Positions 26,322 to 34,776 of a stretch of DNA of 64,000 bases are shown piece by piece (position 1 is the first letter of the stretch; the number at the start of each line of letters is the position of its first letter). Source of the DNA: Variovorax sp. IB41 (lineage in GTDB: Bacteria; Pseudomonadota; Gammaproteobacteria; Burkholderiales; Burkholderiaceae_C). The stretch spans positions 41,094-105,093 of the forward strand of contig NZ_JAEFCB010000021.1 in NCBI RefSeq assembly GCF_016405905.1. The letters run 5' to 3'. Below the pieces are notes generated by a model. It saw only the letters and a list, made by a program, of their open reading frames with translations, did not search any database and was not told the origin of the DNA. The translations under genes were made by a program, and so were the position numbers.

Positions 26322-27677
26322 ATGACTTCAGAAGCAACCCTCGCGGACGGCGCAAAAAAGCCCGCTCCGGCCCGCACGCTCGACGCGCGCGACTACAAGA
26401 CCCTCGCCCTCTCGGCCCTCGGCGGCACGCTGGAGTTCTACGACTTCGTCATCTACGTCTTCTTCGCGACGGTGCTGGGCGGGCTCTTCTTTCCCACCGA
26501 CATGCCCGACTGGCTGCGGCAGCTGCAGACCTTCGGCATCTTCGCGGCGGGCTATCTCGCCCGTCCCGTGGGCGGCATCGTCATCGCGCATTTCGGCGAC
26601 CTGCTGGGCCGCAAGCGGATGTTCACGCTGTCGATCTTCCTCATGGCTGCGCCCACGCTGGTGATCGGCCTCTTGCCCACCTACGCGAGCATCGGCGTGG
26701 CGGCGCCCCTCCTGCTGCTGGCGATGCGCGTGCTGCAGGGCGCGGCCATCGGCGGCGAAATGCCCGGCGCCTGGGTGTTCGTCGGCGAGCACGTGCCGGC
26801 CAGGCGCTACGGCCTGGGCATCGGCACGCTCACCTCGGGCATCACCGGCGGCATCCTGCTGGGTTCGCTGGTGGCGGTGGCCGTCAACCGCCATTACTCG
26901 CCCGGAGAGGTGAGCGATTTCGCCTGGCGCATTCCATTCATCCTGGGCGGCGTGTTCGGGCTGGTGTCGGTGTACCTGCGCCGCTTCCTGCACGAGACGC
27001 CGGTCTTCAAGGAGCTGGCCGGCCTGAAGTCGGTCGCGCGCGAGCTGCCGCTGCGCACCGTGCTGCGCGAGCACCGGCTGGCCTGCGTGTACGTGGCGCT
27101 GCAGACCTGGGTGCTGTCGGCCGCGATCGTGGTGGTGGTGCTGTACACGCCTACCTACCTGCAGAAGGTGCACCACATCCCGGCCGCGCTGGCGCTGGAA
27201 GCCAACGCGCTCGCCACGCTGACCCTGACCATCGGCTGCGTGATCGTCGGCTGGGCCAGCGACCGCATCGGCACGCGCGCGGTGATGCTCATCGGCTGGG
27301 GCGGCCTCTTCGCCACGGCCTACCTGTTCTACACGGGCCTGCCCGGCACGCCGGCCACGCTGTTCTGGCACTACGGGCTGGTGGGCTTTTTCGTGGGCAC
27401 CATCGCCACGGTGCCGATCGCGGGCGTGCGCGCCTTCCCGGCGCCGGTGCGCTTCACGGGGCTTTCGTTCGCCTACAACATGTCGTACGCGGTCTTCGGC
27501 GGGCTCACGCCGGTGATCCTCACGCTCTGGCTGCAGCGCGACCCGATGGCGCCGGCGCACTACGTCGCGGCCCTCGCGGCGCTGGGTTTCCTGCTCGCCC
27601 TGTGGCCACTGGCCGCGCGCGGCCATGCCATGCGCGATGGCGTCGGGGCCCCGGGCGGCGCGACAATGTCGCGATGA
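26322..27677 (+). CDS. MFS transporter, metabolite:H+ symporter type
   Basis: Major facilitator of the MHS family (ProP/KgtP/ShiA-like), 451 aa, twelve hydrophobic segments. The N-terminal ALGGTLEFYDFVIYVFFATVLG is typical of MHS proteins. The cytoplasmic loop motif GDLLGRKRMF lies between helices 2 and 3, and a second one, WASDRIGTRAVM, between 8 and 9. Substrates in the family are organic acids, shikimate or osmolytes; none can be chosen from sequence. The stop overlaps the next ATG by four bases. The start at 26322 is preferred over upstream in-frame starts that add a non-hydrophobic leader. Confidence 0.85.
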   Translation: MTSEATLADGAKKPAPARTLDARDYKTLALSALGGTLEFYDFVIYVFFATVLGGLFFPTDMPDWLRQLQTFGIFAAGYLARPVGGIVIAHFGDLLGRKRMFTLSIFLMAAPTLVIGLLPTYASIGVAAPLLLLAMRVLQGAAIGGEMPGAWVFVGEHVPARRYGLGIGTLTSGITGGILLGSLVAVAVNRHYSPGEVSDFAWRIPFILGGVFGLVSVYLRRFLHETPVFKELAGLKSVARELPLRTVLREHRLACVYVALQTWVLSAAIVVVVLYTPTYLQKVHHIPAALALEANALATLTLTIGCVIVGWASDRIGTRAVMLIGWGGLFATAYLFYTGLPGTPATLFWHYGLVGFFVGTIATVPIAGVRAFPAPVRFTGLSFAYNMSYAVFGGLTPVILTLWLQRDPMAPAHYVAALAALGFLLALWPLAARGHAMRDGVGAPGGATMSR

Positions 27678-28447
27678 GCACCACACGCCACGAACTGCTC
27701 CACGCATTCGACCTGTTGCTGGCCCCCGGGCGCTTCAAGGACTACGGACCCAACGGCCTGCAGGTCGAAGGGCGCACCGTGGTCCGCAAGATCGTCTCGG
27801 GCGTGACCGCCAGCCGCGCGCTGATCGAGGCCGCGATCCACGCCGAGGCCGATGCCATCTTCGTTCACCACGGCCTCTTCTGGCGCGGCCAGGACGGCTG
27901 CGTCACCGGCTGGATGAAGCAGCGGCTGGGCCTGCTGCTGGGCGACGACGTCAACCTCTTCGCGTACCACCTGCCGCTCGATGCGCATCCGGAACTGGGC
28001 AACAACGCGCAGCTCGGGCTGCAACTGGGGCTCGTGGCGCACGGGGGTTCTGGCGGGCGGTTCGGGGAGCAGGAGCTCGGCTTCCTCGGCGCGCGCGAGA
28101 ACGGTGAGCACTTCGCCAGTGCCAAGGCGCTGGCCACGCACGTCGAGAAGGTGCTCAAGCGCCCGGTCACGCTGCTCGACACGGCGCACCGCCCCATCAA
28201 GAACATCGCCTGGTGCACCGGTGGCGCCCAGGGCTATTTCGAGGCCGCCATCGCGGCCGGCGCCGACGCCTTCATCACCGGCGAGATCTCGGAGCCCCAG
28301 GCGCACTACGCGCGCGAGATGGGCGTGGCGTTCCTCGCCTGCGGGCACCACGCCACCGAGCGCTACGGCGCGCAAGCCGTGGCGGCGCACGTGGCGGCAC
28401 AACTCGGCTTGAAGCACGAGTTCATCGACATCGACAACCCTGCATGA
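27674..28447 (+). CDS. Nif3-like dinuclear metal centre protein (YbgI family)
   Basis: Toroidal hexameric metal-binding protein of the Nif3/DUF34 family, 257 aa, often annotated as GTP cyclohydrolase I type 2 but of unsettled function. Metal-ligand motifs are visible in IFVHHGLFWRGQ (HH pair), AYHLPLDAHPELGNN and the late AFLACGHHATERYG. Sits between an MFS gene and pdxA with four-base overlaps on both sides, so probably co-translated with them. Confidence 0.88.
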   Translation: MSTTRHELLHAFDLLLAPGRFKDYGPNGLQVEGRTVVRKIVSGVTASRALIEAAIHAEADAIFVHHGLFWRGQDGCVTGWMKQRLGLLLGDDVNLFAYHLPLDAHPELGNNAQLGLQLGLVAHGGSGGRFGEQELGFLGARENGEHFASAKALATHVEKVLKRPVTLLDTAHRPIKNIAWCTGGAQGYFEAAIAAGADAFITGEISEPQAHYAREMGVAFLACGHHATERYGAQAVAAHVAAQLGLKHEFIDIDNPA

Positions 28448-29484
28448 GCGGAGCCATCGCCATCACGCTGGGCGATCCCGCGGGCATCGGCCCCGAGATC
28501 ATCGCCAAGGCCTTCCGCGACGCCCCTGATGCGACCCGTGGCGCCTTCGTGGCCGGCGACGTGGCCACGCTGCGGCGTGCGTCGCAGGCGCTCGCCGCAC
28601 CGGGACAGCCCGCATGGCCCGTCGCGCAGATCGAGAGCGTCGCCGAGGTGAGCACCCTGCCGCCCGGCTGCATCCCGGTGCTGCAGGTGATCGCGCCGCC
28701 GGCGAACATCGTGCTCGGCCAGATCAGCGCCGAGGCCGGCCGCGCGGCGGGCGACTGCGTGGTCTGGGCCGCGCGGGCGGCGCTGCGCGGCGAAATCGCC
28801 GCCATCGTGACCGCGCCGCTGCACAAGGAGGCGCTGGCCGCGGCCGGCTTTCCTTACCCCGGCCACACCGAGCTGCTGCAGGCCGAGGCGGCCGCGCACC
28901 TGGGCCGCGGCGTCGCCGACGTGCCTGTGCGCATGATGCTGGCCAACGACGAGCTGCGCACCGTGCTCGTGAGCATCCACATGTCGCTGCGCGATGCCAT
29001 CGAGGCGGTGCATTTCGAGGGCGTGCTGCAGACGCTGCGCATCACGCACCGGGCGCTCTCCCATGCGCTGGGCCGCGCGCCGCGCATCGGCGTGGCGGGC
29101 CTGAATCCGCACGCGGGGGAGGGCGGCCTCTTCGGTTCGGAAGAACGCGAGATCATCGCGCCGGCCATCGCCGCCGCGCGCGCCGAAGGTATCGACGCCA
29201 ACGGGCCGCACGCGCCCGACACGGTGTTCATGCGCGCCCGCGCCCGGCACGGCGTGCCCGACAGCGGCGAGTTCGACGTGGTGATCGCGATGTACCACGA
29301 CCAGGGGTTGATCCCGGTCAAGTACCTCGGCGTGGAGAAGGGCGTGAATGTGACGCTGGGGCTGCCGCTGGTGCGCACCAGCCCCGATCACGGCACCGCG
29401 TTCGATATCGCGGGCACGGGCCTGGCCGATGCGTCGAGCCTCGTCGAGGCGCTTCGCATGGCAAGGACGCTCGGGAGCGCCTGA
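28444..29484 (+). CDS. pdxA: 4-hydroxythreonine-4-phosphate dehydrogenase
   Basis: NAD-dependent, divalent-metal enzyme of DXP-dependent pyridoxal phosphate synthesis. 346 aa. Motifs are ITLGDPAGIGPEI at the N-terminus, AIVTAPLHKEAL, GHTELL, GLNPHAGEGGLFG with the metal-binding His, and VIAMYHDQGLIPVKY. Starts within the nif3-like stop. Converges with mscL six bases downstream. Confidence 0.94.
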   Translation: MSGAIAITLGDPAGIGPEIIAKAFRDAPDATRGAFVAGDVATLRRASQALAAPGQPAWPVAQIESVAEVSTLPPGCIPVLQVIAPPANIVLGQISAEAGRAAGDCVVWAARAALRGEIAAIVTAPLHKEALAAAGFPYPGHTELLQAEAAAHLGRGVADVPVRMMLANDELRTVLVSIHMSLRDAIEAVHFEGVLQTLRITHRALSHALGRAPRIGVAGLNPHAGEGGLFGSEEREIIAPAIAAARAEGIDANGPHAPDTVFMRARARHGVPDSGEFDVVIAMYHDQGLIPVKYLGVEKGVNVTLGLPLVRTSPDHGTAFDIAGTGLADASSLVEALRMARTLGSA

Positions 29485-29490
29485 AAGAAC

Positions 29491-29922
29491 TCAGGGGCGC
29501 TTGAGGCTGTCGCGAATTTCGCGCAGCAGCGTGATGTCTTCCGGCGTCGCGGCCGGTGCGGCGGGCGCCGCCACTTCGGTTTTCCGCAGCTTGTTGACCT
29601 GCTTGACCATCATGAAAATGATGAATGCGAGGATCACGAAGTTGACCGCCACGGTGATGAAGCTGCCGTAGGCCAGCACCGGCACGCCGGCTTTCTTCAG
29701 GTCGGCCAGCGTGTTGGCCACGCCGGCGGGTGCTGTGCCCAGCACCACGTAGAGGTTCGAGAAATCGAGCTTGCCGAACACCACGCCCACCAGCGGCATG
29801 ATGATGTCGGCGACCAGCGAGTCGACGATCTTGCCGAACGCCGCGCCGATGATCACGCCGACCGCCAGGTCGATGACGTTGCCCTTGACGGCAAATTCCT
29901 TGAATTCACTGAGGATGCTCAT
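29491..29922 (-). CDS. mscL: Large-conductance mechanosensitive channel
   Basis: Homopentameric osmotic release channel, 143 aa. MSILSEFKEFAVKGNVIDLAVGVIIGAAFGKIVDSLV is the diagnostic N-terminal amphipathic helix plus TM1 (quoted here as segments EFKEFAVKGNVIDLAVGV and IIGAAFGKIV). TM2 is VAVNFVILAFIIFMMVK. A C-terminal cytoplasmic helix ends EDITLLREIRDSLK. Monocistronic on the minus strand. Confidence 0.95.
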   Translation of the reverse strand: MSILSEFKEFAVKGNVIDLAVGVIIGAAFGKIVDSLVADIIMPLVGVVFGKLDFSNLYVVLGTAPAGVANTLADLKKAGVPVLAYGSFITVAVNFVILAFIIFMMVKQVNKLRKTEVAAPAAPAATPEDITLLREIRDSLKRP

Positions 29923-29981
29923 GATTCAAAAGGCTGCTGGAGCTCTGCTGTTGAAGGAGTGCCGAGTATGCCCGCGATTGC

Positions 29982-32477
29982 TCACTTCTCCAGCGGCCGC
30001 AGCGCAACGCCGATGTGCTCCGGCGGCAGTCCTTCGCGGCTGCGCGCGGCGATCTGCTTGAAGCCGTCTTCCAGGTGCCGCACGAAGCGCGGCGTGTCGA
30101 AGTAGCCGCGGCGCGCGGCTTTCGCTTCGGCCAGCCGGCCGCGCAGCACCGCCAGTTCGTCCGGGTGCGTGGCGTAGTGCACGGCCTTCTCGACGTACTC
30201 GTCGTGGTTCGTCGCCACCAGTTCCGGCAGCCCGATGGCGCCCAGCAGGCTGCCCGCCATGCGCGAGACCATCGTCGTGCCCGTGAGCGCGAGCAGCGGA
30301 ACGCCGGCCCACAGCACGTCGTTGGCGGTGGCGCCGCTGCTGTAGGGGAATGTGTCGATGAACAGGTCGCCCAGGCCGATGCGCGCCAGGTGCCTGTCGA
30401 TCGGCATGCGCGGCGAGACGATGAGCCGCTCGGCCGGCAGGCCCGCGGCCTCCCATTGCGCGCGCAGGTTGGGCTCGAAGCCGCTCGGGCCCTGCGCGAG
30501 CCAGAGCACCGCGTTCGGAATCCGCTGCACGATGCGCACCCAGGCCGCGAAGGTCTCCGGCTGGATCTTGAAGGACTGCGAGAAGTTGCACAGCACGAAG
30601 GCGTCCTCGGGCAGCCCGTGGTCGGCGCGCGTGGCCTTCGCGGGGCTGGTGGGGCGCTGCGAGTCGATCACCTGGAAGGTCTCGGGCAGGCGCAGCAGCT
30701 TCTCCGAATAGCAGTCTTCCGTGCCCGGCGGCGAGAGGAAGTTGTCGGACACCAGGTAGTCGTAGTTCGGCGTGCCGCTGGTGCCCATGTAGCCCAGCCA
30801 CATGAGTTGCGCCGGCGCCGCGTGGTAGGCCATCACCTGCGGCTTGGCGCCGCGCGTGTCGCCCGAGAGGTCGATGAGGATGTCGACCTCGTCCTCGCGG
30901 ATGCGCTCGGCCATCTGCTGGATCGACTGGCCCTGCATGTCCACGAAATGCTCCACCGACGCGGCGATGCGGGCGCGCGCCGGATGGCCGTCGTCGGGGC
31001 CGTAGGAGTACGCGAACACCTCGAAGTCTTTGCGGTCGTGCCGCGCGAAGAGCTCGGCCGTGAGGTGCGCGACCGGGTGGTTGCGAAAGTCGAACGAGTA
31101 GTAGCCCACGCGGATGCGCGGCGAGGTGCGGCGTGCGCCGGCATCGGCAAAAGCCTTGATGCCCGCGTTCCTGTCGGCCAGCGTGGCCGAGCGCTGCGTC
31201 CACGCCATGAGCCGCCGCGCATCGTCGTAGTTCGACATCAGGATGAACGACGACACCGTCTGGTCGTTGCCCGGGTTGTCCAGCTGCGCGGCGATCTTCT
31301 CGCGCAGTTCGGGCACGCCGCGCCAGTCGGCGATGTGGGCCTTCTCGCCCAGCATCCACACCATGGCGGGCATGAAGTTCGGGTCGTCGCGCAGGCACTG
31401 CTCGAACTCCGCGATGGCGTCCTCCGACCGGCCGGCCATCACGTAGGTCACGCCCAGGTTGCAGCGCGCGAGCACCTGCTTGGGGTGCACGTCGAGCGCC
31501 TTCTTGAGCACCTCGATGGCGGTGTCGAAATGGCCGAGCCGGAAGTTCACCGTGCCCAGGTTGTTCAGCAGCAGCTCGTGCTCGGGCAGGCTCTCGAGCG
31601 CGAGCTTGTAGAGCTCGGCCGATTCCGCGAAGCGCATCGACACGCCCTCCAGCGCGCCGCACACGCCATAAAGCGCCGCCACGCCTTCGGGGTCGGACAG
31701 CGCCTTGTGGCGCTCCTCGGCCGGCCAGTTGCGCATGGCGTGCTGCATGGGCGCGATGGCGTCCTCGGTGCGGCCGGCGTTGAGCAGCGCGCGCGCGAGC
31801 AGGTACGAAGCCTCGAAGTCGCTCGGATCGGCCGTGGCCTGTTGCAGCGAGGCGAGGGCGCCGGCCCAGTCCTTCTGGTGCGCGCGGATCTTGCCGATGT
31901 TCTTGTGGGCGGCGGTGTAGTTCGCGTCGAGCTTCAGGGCCTGCTGGAACTGCACGACGGCTTCGTCGAAGCGGTTTTGCTCCATGTCGATCGCGCCGGC
32001 GTTGTTCCATGCCGCGGGCACCTGCGGCGCGAGGCGCGTGGCATCGGCCGCGGCCTCGCGCGCCTGCCGGAATTTTTTCTGCTGGCGGTAGACCGCCGAC
32101 AGGTTCACGTACGCCTCGGGGTAGTTCGCGAATGCCTTGATCGCGCGGCGCAGGTCCTGCTGCGCCTCGGCCAGGAGGCCCAGGTGCATGAAGATCGTCG
32201 CGCGGGTGTTGAAGTAGAAGTGATGCGCCGACTGCACGATCGCGCGGTTCACATAGTTGAGCGCCAGCCGCGGGCGGCCTTGCCGGTACAGCGCCTCGCC
32301 CGTCAGGTGCAGCGCGTCGGCGTGTTCGGGGAATCGGGCGAGCAGCGTTTCGTAGACCTTCAGCGCCTCGGCGAAGAGGCCCTGGCGGTGCAGCACGAGG
32401 CCCTGCTCCAGCAGGCGAGGCGCGTTGTCCTCGATGTTGTCTTCGGAGCCAAGGGGCGCGATGGAGGAAGTGGTCAT
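29982..32477 (-). CDS. TPR-GT41 protein, SPINDLY/OGT-like O-linked glycosyltransferase
   Basis: 831 aa, cytoplasmic. The N-terminal half (about residues 15-420) is built of tetratricopeptide repeats (for example GLFAEALKVYETLLARFPEHADALHLTGEAL and PEAYVNLSAVYRQQKKFRQA in part). From about residue 450 comes a GT41 catalytic region: RIRVGYYSFDFRNHPVAHL, DILIDLSGDTRG, WLGYMGTSGTPNYDYLVSDN, FVLCNFSQSFKIQPETF and DLFIDTFPYSSGATANDVLW. These match bacterial OGT/SPINDLY enzymes that move GlcNAc, fucose or hexose onto Ser/Thr. It lies directly downstream of a Ser/Thr/Asn-rich adhesin on the same strand, so that adhesin is the obvious candidate substrate (inference). ATG 32477 begins the first TPR. 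Confidence 0.85.
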   Translation of the reverse strand: MTTSSIAPLGSEDNIEDNAPRLLEQGLVLHRQGLFAEALKVYETLLARFPEHADALHLTGEALYRQGRPRLALNYVNRAIVQSAHHFYFNTRATIFMHLGLLAEAQQDLRRAIKAFANYPEAYVNLSAVYRQQKKFRQAREAAADATRLAPQVPAAWNNAGAIDMEQNRFDEAVVQFQQALKLDANYTAAHKNIGKIRAHQKDWAGALASLQQATADPSDFEASYLLARALLNAGRTEDAIAPMQHAMRNWPAEERHKALSDPEGVAALYGVCGALEGVSMRFAESAELYKLALESLPEHELLLNNLGTVNFRLGHFDTAIEVLKKALDVHPKQVLARCNLGVTYVMAGRSEDAIAEFEQCLRDDPNFMPAMVWMLGEKAHIADWRGVPELREKIAAQLDNPGNDQTVSSFILMSNYDDARRLMAWTQRSATLADRNAGIKAFADAGARRTSPRIRVGYYSFDFRNHPVAHLTAELFARHDRKDFEVFAYSYGPDDGHPARARIAASVEHFVDMQGQSIQQMAERIREDEVDILIDLSGDTRGAKPQVMAYHAAPAQLMWLGYMGTSGTPNYDYLVSDNFLSPPGTEDCYSEKLLRLPETFQVIDSQRPTSPAKATRADHGLPEDAFVLCNFSQSFKIQPETFAAWVRIVQRIPNAVLWLAQGPSGFEPNLRAQWEAAGLPAERLIVSPRMPIDRHLARIGLGDLFIDTFPYSSGATANDVLWAGVPLLALTGTTMVSRMAGSLLGAIGLPELVATNHDEYVEKAVHYATHPDELAVLRGRLAEAKAARRGYFDTPRFVRHLEDGFKQIAARSREGLPPEHIGVALRPLEK

Positions 32478-32543
32478 GAGGCCATGTGATGGACGGGTCG
32501 AAAGGGCCGCCGAGAACACCGGCCCCGACCCCTTGCTGCAACG

Positions 32544-32574
32544 AAAAAGACCGGTCACCCAGTATAGGTGCCGG
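32544..32574 (-). terminator. Intrinsic terminator after the adhesin gene
   Basis: On the minus strand CCGGCACC pairs with GGTG-A-CCGG (one bulged A) around a short loop, followed by TCTTTTT. It lies between the adhesin stop (32638) and the glycosyltransferase start (32477), so the two genes may be expressed separately or through partial read-through. Confidence 0.65.
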
Positions 32575-32637
32575 CCTTCGATTTTCACCCTCGGGAACAC
32601 CCCTCGCGCGTCGGCGCCGAGGGGGTCCGCGGGCGGA

Positions 32638-34776
32638 TTACCAGGACCAGGAGGCGCCGATGCCGCCGCCGACCTTGCCGTTGTTGCCGCTGCCGAAGTT
32701 CACCTTGATCTGGGCCGATTCGCTCAGGCGGAAGCTGGCTGCCGCAGCGACCGCCGAGCGGCCGTCGTAGGAGCCCACACCCACGCCGATGCCGAAGCTC
32801 TTGCCCGCTTCGAGCGCCGGCACCGAGGCCGCGGCCAGCGCGATGGCCGCGCCGGTGCTGGCCGTCTTGCGCATGTCCTGCACCTCGCTGCGAACCTGGT
32901 TCAACTGCGAGATGTTGGCTGCGTCCGTCGGCAGGATGCCGGGCGCCACGTTCTGCACGCGGCCGTTGGCGACCACGCCGTTGCCCGCAGTGATCGTGCC
33001 ACCCGCCGTCACATTGCCGGTGACGTTCACCGTGCCTGCGTTCAAGGTGGTGACGTTGCCGGTCACCGCGTTGATCGTGGTGATGTTGCCGGTCTGCGTG
33101 TTCAGCACCGTGATGTTGCCGTTGGCGGCCGTCAGCGTCTGGAAGTTGCCGGTGTTGGCATTCACCGTGGTGGCGTTCACCGTGCTTGCATTGACCGTGC
33201 TGGCGTTGACCGTGGTCGCGGCCACCGTGTTGGCGGTCAGCGCATTGATGGTTGCGCTGGCTGCCGACAGGTTGGTGGTGCTCACGTTGGTGGCGCTGAT
33301 CGTGTTGATCGTGGCGCGGCTTGCCGTCAGGTTGGTGGTGCTGACGTTGGTCGCGCTCAACGTGTTGATCGTGCCGCTGTTGGCCGTCAGGTTGGTGGTG
33401 CTGACGTTGGTGGCGCTCAGCGTGTTGATCGTGCCGGCGTTGGCCGTGAGGTTGGTGGTGCTGACGTCGGTCGCGCTCAACGTGTTGATCGTGCCGGCGT
33501 TGGCCGTCAGGTTCGTGGTGCTGACATCGGTGGCGCTCAACGTGTTGACCGTGCCGTTGGAGGCCGACAGGTTCGTCGTGCTGACATTGGTGGCGCTCAG
33601 CGTGTTGACCGTGCCATTGGAAGCCGACAGGTTGGTCGTGCTGACGTTGGTCGCGCTCAGCGTGTTGATCGTGCCGTTCGATGCCGTCAGCTGCGTGGTG
33701 CTGACGTTGGTCGAGGTGAGCGTCGAGATGCTGCCGGTGTTGGCCGTCAGGTTGGTCGTGAGGATGCTGGTCGATGTGACGCCGGTTGCCTGGATGTTGG
33801 TCGCGGTCACGCCGGTCGCCAGGATGTTCGTCGAGGTGAGCGACTGGATCGTGCCGTTGCCCGACGACAGGTTGCCGGTGGTCACATTGCCCGCGCTGAC
33901 CGTGCCGGCCGTGATGCTGGTGGAGCTCAGCGTGTTGATCGTGCCCGTGTTGGCCGAGATGCTGGTGGTGGACAGGTTGTTGATGGTGCCGTTGGTAGCG
34001 GACACATTGGTTGCGCTGACGCTGGCGGCGCTGACGGTGCCGGCACTCAGGTTGGTGACGGTTCCGTTGGCGGCCGACACATTGGTCGCGCTGACGCTGG
34101 CGGCGTTGACGGTGCCGGCGCTCAGGTTGGTGATCGTGCCGTTGGTGGCCGAGACATTGGTCGCGCTGACGCTGGCGGCGCTGACGGTACCGGCGCTCAG
34201 GTTGGTGATCGTGCCGTTGGTGGCCGAGACGTTGGTCGAACTGACGCTGGCGGCGCTAACGGTGCCGGCGCTCAGGTTGGTGATGGTGCCGTTGGTGGCC
34301 GACACGTTGGCCGTGCTGATGCTGGTGGCGGTGACAGTGCCGGCACTCAGGCTGGTCGAGCTGATGCTGGTGGAACTCAACGTGCCGAGCGTGCCATTGG
34401 CCGCAGAGATGCTGCCCGAGCTGATGCTGGTCGCGGTCACGGTGCCGGCGGTGATGCTCGTGGCGCTCAGCGTGCGGATGGTCCCGTTGCTGGCCGTGAG
34501 CGCGGTGCTGCTGAGGCTTGCGGCGGAGAGCGTTGTCGTGGTGATGCCGCCTCCAGCATTCAGCACGCCGTTGTTGTTGGTGAGGGGGCCACCAGTGCCG
34601 AAAGGATTGCTCGGCGTGGCGATGGCGTTGCCACCGATGGTGACCTGCGCCTGTGCCATGGGCAACGTCATGACGAAGCCCGCACCCACCAGGACAGAAG
34701 CGAGGACGCGGCTGACACCCGTGTAGCGGGTGATGGTGATGGTGCGAACTGAACCGGCGTTCTTGCGTGTAGTCAT
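32638..34776 (-). CDS. YadA-anchored repeat adhesin (trimeric autotransporter)
   Basis: 712 aa. The N-terminus is a long signal region (about residues 1-44, basic MTTRKNAGSVRTITITR then a hydrophobic core ending PMAQAQ). The passenger (about 45-590) is almost only Ser, Thr, Asn, Ala, Gly and Val/Leu/Ile in a five-residue rhythm (for example SATNV-STTNL-TANAG-TINTL). The C-terminus has a neck motif (GILPTDAANISQLNQV, about residue 608) and a YadA-type membrane anchor (ASTGAAIALAAASVPALEAGKSF... to ASWSW) with an aromatic last residue. Such proteins trimerise in the outer membrane and mediate adhesion. AAGGAA stands 12 bases before the ATG. No classical Hep_Hag head repeats are seen. Confidence 0.88.
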   Translation of the reverse strand: MTTRKNAGSVRTITITRYTGVSRVLASVLVGAGFVMTLPMAQAQVTIGGNAIATPSNPFGTGGPLTNNNGVLNAGGGITTTTLSAASLSSTALTASNGTIRTLSATSITAGTVTATSISSGSISAANGTLGTLSSTSISSTSLSAGTVTATSISTANVSATNGTITNLSAGTVSAASVSSTNVSATNGTITNLSAGTVSAASVSATNVSATNGTITNLSAGTVNAASVSATNVSAANGTVTNLSAGTVSAASVSATNVSATNGTINNLSTTSISANTGTINTLSSTSITAGTVSAGNVTTGNLSSGNGTIQSLTSTNILATGVTATNIQATGVTSTSILTTNLTANTGSISTLTSTNVSTTQLTASNGTINTLSATNVSTTNLSASNGTVNTLSATNVSTTNLSASNGTVNTLSATDVSTTNLTANAGTINTLSATDVSTTNLTANAGTINTLSATNVSTTNLTANSGTINTLSATNVSTTNLTASRATINTISATNVSTTNLSAASATINALTANTVAATTVNASTVNASTVNATTVNANTGNFQTLTAANGNITVLNTQTGNITTINAVTGNVTTLNAGTVNVTGNVTAGGTITAGNGVVANGRVQNVAPGILPTDAANISQLNQVRSEVQDMRKTASTGAAIALAAASVPALEAGKSFGIGVGVGSYDGRSAVAAAASFRLSESAQIKVNFGSGNNGKVGGGIGASWSW
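33241..33740 (-). repeat. 60-bp tandem repeats in the adhesin gene
   Basis: About eight imperfect copies with a strict 60-base period. On the plus strand each starts CGTGTTGA(T/C)CGTGCC at 33301, 33361, 33421, 33481, 33541, 33601 and 33661, with degenerate copies at both ends. Each copy encodes 20 residues, that is four pentads. In frame throughout, with no spacers. Confidence 0.9.
33986..34360 (-). repeat. 75-bp tandem repeats in the adhesin gene
   Basis: Five imperfect copies with a 75-base period; the GT(G/T)CCGTTGG block recurs at 33986, 34061, 34136, 34211 and 34286. Each encodes 25 residues (five pentads, ATNGT-ITNLS-AGTVS-AASVS type). A second repeat class within the same gene as the 60-bp array. 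Confidence 0.9.

Noticed and set aside
30015..32489. 824-residue plus-strand open frame opposite the TPR-GT41 gene
   Set aside because: Antisense shadow with Arg/His/Val bias; the minus frame has clear TPR and GT41 motifs.
33241..34360. CRISPR-like periodicity
   Set aside because: The units are contiguous and in frame with no unique spacers, and lie in a coding sequence. No cas gene is in the window.
32425..34752. Long plus-strand open frames (775 and 645 residues) opposite the adhesin gene
   Set aside because: They mirror the low-complexity repeats of the minus-strand adhesin, giving Val/Leu- or Gly/Arg-rich periodic nonsense. The minus frame has a signal peptide, neck and YadA anchor.
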